Of a stretch of DNA of 64,000 bases, positions 56,965-64,000 are shown one piece after another. Position 1 is the stretch's first letter, and each line of letters starts with the position of its first letter. The notes beneath the pieces are model-generated. The model saw only the letters and a program-made list of their open reading frames with translations. It had not been told where the DNA came from and searched no databases. The stretch is taken from assembly GCF_000226115.1 (NCBI RefSeq), contig NC_016458.1:7598001-7662000 (forward strand). Reading direction: 5' to 3'. Origin of the DNA: Thermothielavioides terrestris NRRL 8126 (lineage: Eukaryota > Ascomycota > Sordariomycetes > Sordariales > Chaetomiaceae). The translations under genes and the position numbers were made by a program.

Positions 56965-59900
56965 TCAGAACCACTCCTCGTCATCGAACGCACCGTCCGC
57001 ATCCTGCGCCTGCTGCTGTTGCTGCGCCTCACTGCTCTGCTTTCTCGGCCTGCCCCTCTTCCTCGGCTGCGAGCTCGACCTCCTCTTCTTCGGCGCGCCA
57101 GCACCGCCAGCACCCTGCGACTTGCGCTTCCTGCCGCGTCCACCACCGGCAGCGGGACTGCCCTCAAGCGCGTGATCCTCGTCCCCGCTCTCAAAAAAGC
57201 CGCCCTCTTCATCCATGTCGACGTCCATCTCGTCATCCTCATCCGCCGGCACAAGGAATTCCTTGTCGACACTCATCAGCTCCACCAACGCCTTGCACGT
57301 CGCCATCATGCGCTGACGGTCGGCGAGGGAGGTCATGAGTGCGCCGATCTCCTCCCAGACCTTGTCGCCTGTGATGCCCTGCACCTTGACGGGGGGCTTG
57401 CTAAGGTCTTTGGCCTGCAGCTTGCCCTTGCTCTCGCGGCGGTTGGTGGTGCCCAGGCCGTAGAGGCGGCGCAGGTAGGTGCGGACTTCCCAGAGCGCGA
57501 GGAGGATTATGGAGCCGGCAGTGAGCTGGCGCAGGCGGGCAAGCCCGATGGTGGTGGCTGGCTCGGCTGGGGCGGCTTCGGGTTGCGGCGGCTGGGGCTG
57601 TCCGTCGGGGGAGATTGCAGGTTCCATTGCAGGTTTTGGGGGCGGTTGCGGCGCTGTAGGTTCGATGGCGTCCATGCGGACCTGGAAGACTTCGGACTCG
57701 ATGGCCTGCGCGACGTTGGCGCCGGTGGAGGTGACAAGCTTTTCCATGGCGGACACGATGCAGTGCAGCTCGCCGACGGTGACGTACTCGAAGTAGGCGA
57801 GGTTCTCCACGATGAAGCGGGAGTACTGGACGTGCGGCGGGATTTCTTCGGAGATGTCGAGCTTCGCGACGTCAAAGTCCACTTGGGCGCAGAATTTCTC
57901 GAGGAACTTCTGGCGGTTCTTTGATTTGCTGATCTTGAGCACCTCCATCAGCAGATGGAGCTTGGGGGTGAAGGGATTCGTGGTAGCGCCGCGTGGATCC
58001 TTAACAATGTCCCGCTGATACGCGAAGGTCGACTGGATCGCCTTGACGTACTCGCGCTCGAGAACGGTCTCATGCTTGGTATGGAGAGATTTGTGCTCAA
58101 GGAAAGCAAGCTCCGAAATCCGCGGGTTGGACGAAGTCTCCAGCGTGATGAACGTCACTCCCGTCTCCTTGGGGTGCACGAGTCCTTGCCGGTTGATACT
58201 GGCAAGCACCTCGACAGCGAGGAAGGCATGGTCGTCCTGAGTGGAGGTGGCAATGCGGGTAATCTCCTTCAGAAACCGATGCGTTGTGGCGCTCGCCACG
58301 TCGTCGTAGTTGGTGCCCCCGATCACGGTCAGCTCGCGCTTTTTCTCGGGCTTGGCGCCGTTGATAGCAGGCGCCTCAGAGGCTTGTTCAGAGCGTTTCT
58401 CCTCTGTGAAGAGAAATTCCTTGAGAGAGCGTAAGATCATCGTCTCCAAGACAGGCGTCTGGTCGTCAAAGACCTGTTGGAATGCGGTGTAGACGTTGGC
58501 GGACACGTAGTTGCGGGGCGACGCCTGGCAGACGAGCCCAACCGAGTCCAGCGCAGCTCTCCTGACGTCCAGCGGCTGTGAGGGTCCCGCGAAAGGCACC
58601 ACGACATCGACCATGAGCTTTGAGACAGTATCTCCGTTCCACTTCGGGAAGCTCTTCTTGAACATCTCCAGGTGGCTGTCGAGATTGCAGTGCTTACCGG
58701 CCATGCCCACAATGAGCGAGTATCGGTCGAACTGACGAATCTTGTGCTGGTCAAGAGGGTCCTTCTGGCTCAAGACTCGCAGCTTCTGGATAGCTGTCAG
58801 ACTCGACAGCACCAGCCTGGCAAGATGTTCCGAGGTCTCCAGCAGCGTGCTGATAATCCATAGGCACGCCGTGACGTCGTCAAGGAGGGCGCGCGTGACT
58901 TTGGACACAACGGGCAGCAGCTCCTTGCGTACGTCTGCGAGGAACGGGGCGTGTGCACTCGAGAGCCGAGGAAGGACTCTGCGGTAGATGACCACGACCG
59001 CCCTCGATACCGCCAAGTCCTCGCTGCTGCCGATGCTCGTGATATAGGGTTTCAGGAGACGCAGCTGCTCAAAAGTGAAGAGACTGGCTTCGGCTTTGGC
59101 AAAGATCATCAGAACCTGAAGGATATCCCGGCCGGAAGGAGTCGATGGGTCACTGGAATCGACGTTGTCGACAAGCTCGAACATGCTCGCAACCAGCCTT
59201 GTGCACACATCCAAGGAGGCCTGCGCCGACTTAGACTCGGGGGCAAGAAGAGTCTGCAGTACCTTGTCTAGCACGGTTGCGACATTCCCTCGCTTGACGG
59301 TCTGCACCATCAGAGAGACGTGTTCTGAAAGTGAGATCTGCGAGGCTGTCGAAGATTCGCCACTCTGAAAGGGTGTGAACCAGATTTCCTCGATGAGTTG
59401 GCGGGCCAGATCTCTGACGCTCTCTTCTGGATCTTGAATGCGATGGAGTAGGCCGTTGGCGATGGCGCTCCGGAGGGCCTTGTTACCATTTCGGAGGTAG
59501 ATGTCCTTCGCCAGCTTCATGGCTCGCTTCCGCACTCCCGGCCCGGCGTCGGAGAATCTGTCAACGACAGTCTCCGTCATCTTCTCCTCCAGTGCCGGCC
59601 GCATGCCGATGCATTTGCCAATAAGACCCAGCGCTGAATCGCGGACCTGCGTCGAGGAATCGTTGGAGCACCGGAGGATCAGCTGAACAACGACAGAGTC
59701 GCCATCCAGAATCGACGGATCGGTCTCGAGCACCTGGTTGATGCTCTTCAGACTCTTACTCCTGACTGTCGGCTGGTCACTAGCCATCGAATTCAGGAGG
59801 ATATTCAGGATGGGACTGAAGGCCTCGCAAAACTGAGACCGTAGAAGAATGACGGAATAGGAGAGCTTGGCCTGGCTGGGGCTGACGTCTCTGAAGGAGT

Positions 59901-62833
59901 ACTCGCTGGACAGCCACCGGCGATCCCGAATCATCTCTCTCAGCCGGTAGGCCAGCCTGCCCAGTTCTTGATCCCGTTCCCGATAGTCGTCCTCGAAAGA
60001 GTCGTAGCAGGCGCACACTTTTGTTCCCCAATCGGAGACGATGAAGGAGATGGCGCTCGCCAGGTGTGGATCCTCAGAGAAGCGGCTCTCGAGATATTCT
60101 AAAGTGGCGCGGTAGGGGCCGGTCCAAGCCACCATGTGCTCCGGACGCGACTTAAGCTCCAGCGCGGAGGCGGCAAGGTCAGAAAGGAACATGCCGAGCT
60201 CATCCGCATCCCTCGCATCCAGAGCACTCGCAACTTTCCTGACGTGGCCGCGGAGCTTGGAAATTGCAGCACCCATGATCCCCAATAGCTCCAGTGCCAT
60301 GTTCTTTGCGGGAACGCCGGACTTATCGTTTTCGACTAGGTTGACCATCATGACCATAAGCAGCCGGAGCAGCAACTCAGCGGCCGGCCAATCCGGATTG
60401 TCTAGGCATGTTGTGAAGTCCTCGACGAACAAATCGAGAAGATTGCGGTAGGGTGTGTCGCCGGACTTGGTCGATTTGAGGGCGCGGTTGACGATGAACT
60501 TGATGACGTACGAGGCGTTCGCTTTGGCGATATCTAGCAGAGGGGTGGCGGTACCGTCTAGTTCTTGGATCGCGGTTGAGTGTTGCGTTGCGGCATGGTC
60601 CTCGCCCTGGATAGTAAATGACTCTAGAGCGGCAGGCTTGCGATCACCGGACACCTCGTCCCCATCATCTGTTAGCATGCCGCTTCTCCGACTTCCCACC
60701 TTCCGCTCATCAACCCTGCCAGCGCTCGTTTGCACCAGGCGCATGATGAGGGCGGAGACGGGCTGGATACTGCTTCCGTCGACCAGCTTGAACGTCCGGG
60801 CACGTCTACCCAGAGGAAGTTTCTCTAAGGAGGTGAGAATCTCGTCAAAGATGCCCTGGCGCTGCGAGGGGTTCAGGAGGAAGATCTGGGACAGCATGTC
60901 CATCGCGACGGAACGGAGCCCGTCGAATTTTTGCGTGTCAATGACGGAATCTCTCTCAGCGTTGGCAGTTTCCATGAAGATGAGTCGCGACGCGGCAAAC
61001 TCGAGTGTATTGGTGACGGTGTCCGAGGTGTCGACCTTGGATATCAGAGTCGCCATGAGCGAGAAGAGCTTCTGGCAGTCTGTAAGCAGGGATGCGATTT
61101 TCTTCTTGCTTGACGAGATTGCTCTGAAAAGCTCGGAAGTATTTTGAGTGCTTCTCAGTTCCACGATTGGAATGACGACGCCGTCGATGAGCCGCTTGCA
61201 GAGGTTGAGACACTGCTCGATCATATCTTCCGGGTAGAGCTGCTTTTCTTCGCGGCCGCCACACATCAGCCTCAACGACGTCCGGGCGGCGCGCATGGCG
61301 GTTTCGAGAACGGGGAGTTGCTCCAGCCACTGGTCGACTTCGCCTGCGCCCCATGACTCGTCAACCTTGAAGTCTAATGACTCGACTTGTCTCAACGCTC
61401 CGTCAGAGAGGCGGAGGAGACGGAGGAGATGATCAACAGGAACCTTGCGATAGCAATTCAGCGATATAGTCTTCGCAAGGAGTGTTTGCGCCTTGGATTG
61501 GGCGGCGGCCGTCAACGTGGCTTCATTGTCTCCGACGAGCATGACCACGTCATTTCCGGATTGTTGCGCTCGAGCGTGGTCTTCGGCTTGGAAAGTGTGG
61601 TGCAGGAAGAGTCTCAGCTCACTCAAAGCCGCATCTGCTCTCTGGCGCATGTCCAAGCTCTCTCCGTAAATGTCATCGCCGTCGAGTTCGTCACGTTTCC
61701 GCTTTTTTATTGACAAGTTCACCGGCTCGTCGGGCTCATCAGGGACGATCTGATATTCGCTCTTGTTGAAGGTAGTCGTGCCGGGCAACTCGATAGCGAT
61801 GGCGGACTTCTGGGAAGCCGAGGGTGCTTGCGTCGCGGAGGCAAGCCCTGGCCCCGCCTCGACGGGGCTGGGAGTTGGCAAATTCGGGGCCGGCTGCAGA
61901 GAATACGTGTGGGATCCCGTCGGTGCGACAGTCACCGGTGTGTTCGTCTGGCTCTCAGTTACAGAGACCTTGTTGAGCGCCGCTGCAGCTTCCAGCTGAC
62001 TCTTAGTCGGCAAGATGACCTCGAGCCGCGCCTTTGGGGGTGTATGGGTTTGCCGATCATCGTTGGGCGTGATGGGGCTCTGCTTCTTCGGCTTCGCCAG
62101 CTTTGCAGGTTTTTGGGCCGCTTGCGGATTCTGCTTCGCCGGGACTAGGGGGCTTGGGCCATTCGGTAGATTCTCTCCGGAGGACGGCGAAGGCGTATCG
62201 GGAGTCGGGTATCGAAAAGGCAGCGCAGTCTGATCGCAAACCATCCTGGATAATGGTGAAAGGGTCGCGGAAAGCGAGGGTCCTTTGAACTTCGTAGAAG
62301 AGCTGGCGGTGGCCTTTGGACCAGTCTTGAAATGGCTTCAGAGTGTCAGCCATAGGTGTTTGGCAGAAACCGGTCTTGGACATACAACTCGGGGATATTT
62401 CCACGCTCTAGCAGATGTTGAACTTGGCTGACTGCTTGTTGCAGGCGTCTTGAAGGGGGTTCCTGCGCCGAGGCCTCTTGGTTCAACGAAGCGAAGTCGA
62501 GGCCGGGAATGAGGTCGGTCACGGGAGGCGCCGGGGATGCTGAGCCGATTGATGGTGATGGAAGGACACCTGCGATATTGGAAGCCCAAAGCATCAGAAT
62601 CTGCGGGGCTTTCTCTCAAATATGGAGGTTGTTGCATAAAGAGGAACAGTTTTGCGAAGCATACCCGAGTCGAATGGAGCGATCGACGAGAAGGGCGTGA
62701 ATGGAAGGGCCTCGTAGAGAGTGAACGGCCTCGGGAACATCGCTGCTGCTGCCGGCAGTGGCGCGCCTTGAGCGGACGAATTCGGCATGCCGTGCGGCGG
62801 GCCATCATGAGCATACGGCCTAGAATCTGCCAT
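56965..62833 (-). CDS. SCC2: Cohesin loading factor subunit SCC2/Mis4 (NIPBL family)
   Basis: Minus-strand exons 62833..62665, 62569..62386 and about 62335..56965 give about 1907 residues. The first two junctions are clear. The second intron uses a GTATGT donor with GCTGAC and an AAG acceptor at 62336; CAG at 62303 keeps the same frame and would shorten the protein by 11 residues. The Pro/Ser/Lys-rich N-terminus is expected to bind the Scc4/Mau2 partner. Helical repeats fill the rest, with a clear HEAT block at about 950-1120 (TQVRDSALGLIGKCIG, GPGVRKRAMKLAKDI, EESVRDLARQLIEEIWF). Scc2 loads cohesin onto chromatin in the nucleus. The C-terminus has an acidic run, basic clusters and an AT-hook-like RKRGRPRK (about 1875). 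It is divergent from RPA12. Confidence 0.92.
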
Positions 62834-63391
62834 TGTGAAAAGAAAGGTTGAATCACCGAGACGGTCGAGGACAGGACATGGCGGGAGAGTGCTCGACGGG
62901 AGTTCACGCCTCAGCAACCACTGCTCTCAACCCCTTGTCCGGCACCCAAATCTCGAAGCGAGCTGGCAGAGGATCACTCAGGTACTGCCATGCGTCAGTG
63001 ATTTGTTCCCTGGAGGTCCGAAATCCACTTTTGCCAGGGACAAGGCTCGGCCTCGAAAGGTGTCCGCGAGTGTCTGTCTGTCGATAAAATGTCCGTAACG
63101 GTTGTTGAAGTTCAGTCCCCTGCGCAGGATCCACAGCAGCCTTGCACTGCCAAGCGGGCGGGCTGAGAAGAAGCCAATCCGCTTTCAGCACCTGTGCCTT
63201 GCTGCCTGCTACATGGTCCGTGCGCTCCCCACTGGCTTGTCTGGGGGTGGGATTTGCTGTTCCGGCCTGCAGGCCCCGCCAAAATTTTGGCGGGGCATGT
63301 TGCCCGAGAAATTCGTCCAGTCTAAGGCCGCGTCTCGATCTTCCACTTCGCGTTGTAACTTTGGCAAGTGACACAGCCAAACAGCAACAAA
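62834..63391. promoter_or_regulatory. Shared divergent promoter region of SCC2 and RPA12
   Basis: A 558-bp region between two start codons that point outward. Short open frames occur on both strands but look like chance. The palindrome at 63273-63296 is its most distinctive element. Confidence 0.7.
63273..63296. promoter_or_regulatory. Perfect 24-bp palindrome upstream of RPA12
   Basis: Arms GCCCCGCC and GGCGGGGC flank AAAATTTT, perfect over all 24 bases. It ends 95 bp before the RPA12 ATG and lies 440 bp from the SCC2 ATG. Each half contains TTTTGGCGGG, which resembles an E2F-type site. A dimeric transcription-factor site is inferred. Confidence 0.6.
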
Positions 63392-63874
63392 ATGGCGGCA
63401 ATTGGTTCGTTGATCTTCTGCACCGACTGCGGCAACCTCCTGCCCCCATCCAAGGGCAGCGAGAAGAACATACTCCATTGCGACTGCTGCGGGGCTGAAA
63501 ACAGAGGTTGGTCTGGTGTTTGGTGCCGGGTTGGCTTCGAGCATCGCTGACCAGGAGGATGTAGATCATCCCTGGAGAACCGTGACAACGAGGACGAAGC
63601 CATCCGATTTTCCCTCGGCGCTCCGGCAGAAGCTGTCAATCGTCCAAACAGTCGAGAGGCACCAGGTACAAACAGAACGAATCGACGCAAATACCGACTG
63701 CCCTAAGTGTGGGAAGAGGGGTGTGCGGTACTCGGAGGTGCAGCAAAGGAGTGCCGATGAAGGCTCAACAATCATTTACAACTGTGACTGCGGTGAACGG
63801 TGCGCAACCCTTGGGATTTTGAGTGTTTGAAAGTTTGCTGACTTTAAAACTGCAGATGGACGATGAACAACTAA
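63392..63874 (+). CDS. RPA12: DNA-directed RNA polymerase I subunit RPA12
   Basis: Three exons, 63392..63506, 63565..63799 and 63856..63874, give 122 residues, the usual size. The first intron has a GTTGGT donor, a CTGAC branch site at 63547-63551 and a TAG acceptor; it joins NR to DHPWR in phase. The N-terminal zinc ribbon is CTDCGNLLP with CDCC about 20 residues on. The C-terminal TFIIS-like ribbon is DCPKCG with CDCGERW. The acidic dipeptide in RSADEG matches the Asp-Glu needed for RNA cleavage by TFIIS-type ribbons. The subunit supports transcript cleavage and termination by Pol I in the nucleolus. It is divergently arranged with SCC2. Confidence 0.93.
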
Positions 63875-64000
63875 GATCCATTCCCCCGGGCTGAAAAGAG
63901 ACAAAGAAAACGAAAATTCCCGAAGCCGACCAACCCATCGATCTATTGCAGCGTCCCGGTGCCGTCAGGACGATCTAATACCCTTCTGAAAGACCACAAC

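Overview
The window comes from a filamentous ascomycete, most likely a sordariomycete. The inference rests on short GT-AG introns (about 40-140 nt), GC-rich coding sequence, gene families typical of Pezizomycotina (NTE1, a homeodomain plus C2H2 factor, a FlbE-like regulator, an Ist2/anoctamin protein), and a 27.6 kb repeat block carrying a heavy RIP-like mutation footprint (C-to-T and G-to-A changes that end as TpA).

Left gene cluster, 1-19.1 kb. The order is the 3' two thirds of NTE1 (phospholipase), a PLP-dependent decarboxylase (-), an anoctamin/Ist2-like membrane protein, a flavocytochrome b2-type L-lactate dehydrogenase ending in a PTS1-like tripeptide, an unusually long Rab-family GTPase, and a 1230-residue homeodomain/C2H2 transcription factor (-). 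A 384-bp element with perfect 32-bp inverted ends lies between the dehydrogenase and the Rab gene. From 19.1 to 23.2 kb I see no gene I can defend.

Repeat block, 23,178-50,756. This is a nest of four transposons, and every junction can be read from target-site duplications. The outermost is a Fot1/pogo-type Tc1/mariner DNA transposon (TA duplication, inverted ends of about 170 bp, about 3.06 kb without its insertions). Two Ty3/gypsy chromoviruses inserted into it separately: gypsy-1 (24,093-33,523, 594-bp LTRs, TCTAT duplication) and a copy of family 2 (34,662-49,742, 278-bp LTRs, GGAAT duplication). A second family-2 copy in opposite orientation (39,925-47,473, 249-bp LTRs, ACTAC duplication) then inserted into the first. 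All are inactivated. Both families carry a long open frame on the antisense strand, between the chromodomain and the 3' LTR. In family 2 it is about 391 codons in both copies, and where I read it through it is broken only by TAG/TAA. I do not recognise either product, and this is the most unusual thing in the window.

Right gene cluster, 51.1-64 kb. It holds a single-pass membrane protein with a Cys-containing outer domain (-), a FlbE-like regulator (+), the cohesin loader SCC2/Mis4 (-), and RNA polymerase I subunit RPA12 (+). SCC2 and RPA12 are divergent and share a 558-bp intergenic region containing a perfect 24-bp palindrome. The genes otherwise look like an ordinary housekeeping and regulatory neighbourhood with no operon-like or biosynthetic logic. 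Exon structures were read by eye from splice sites and frame continuity; no search was run.
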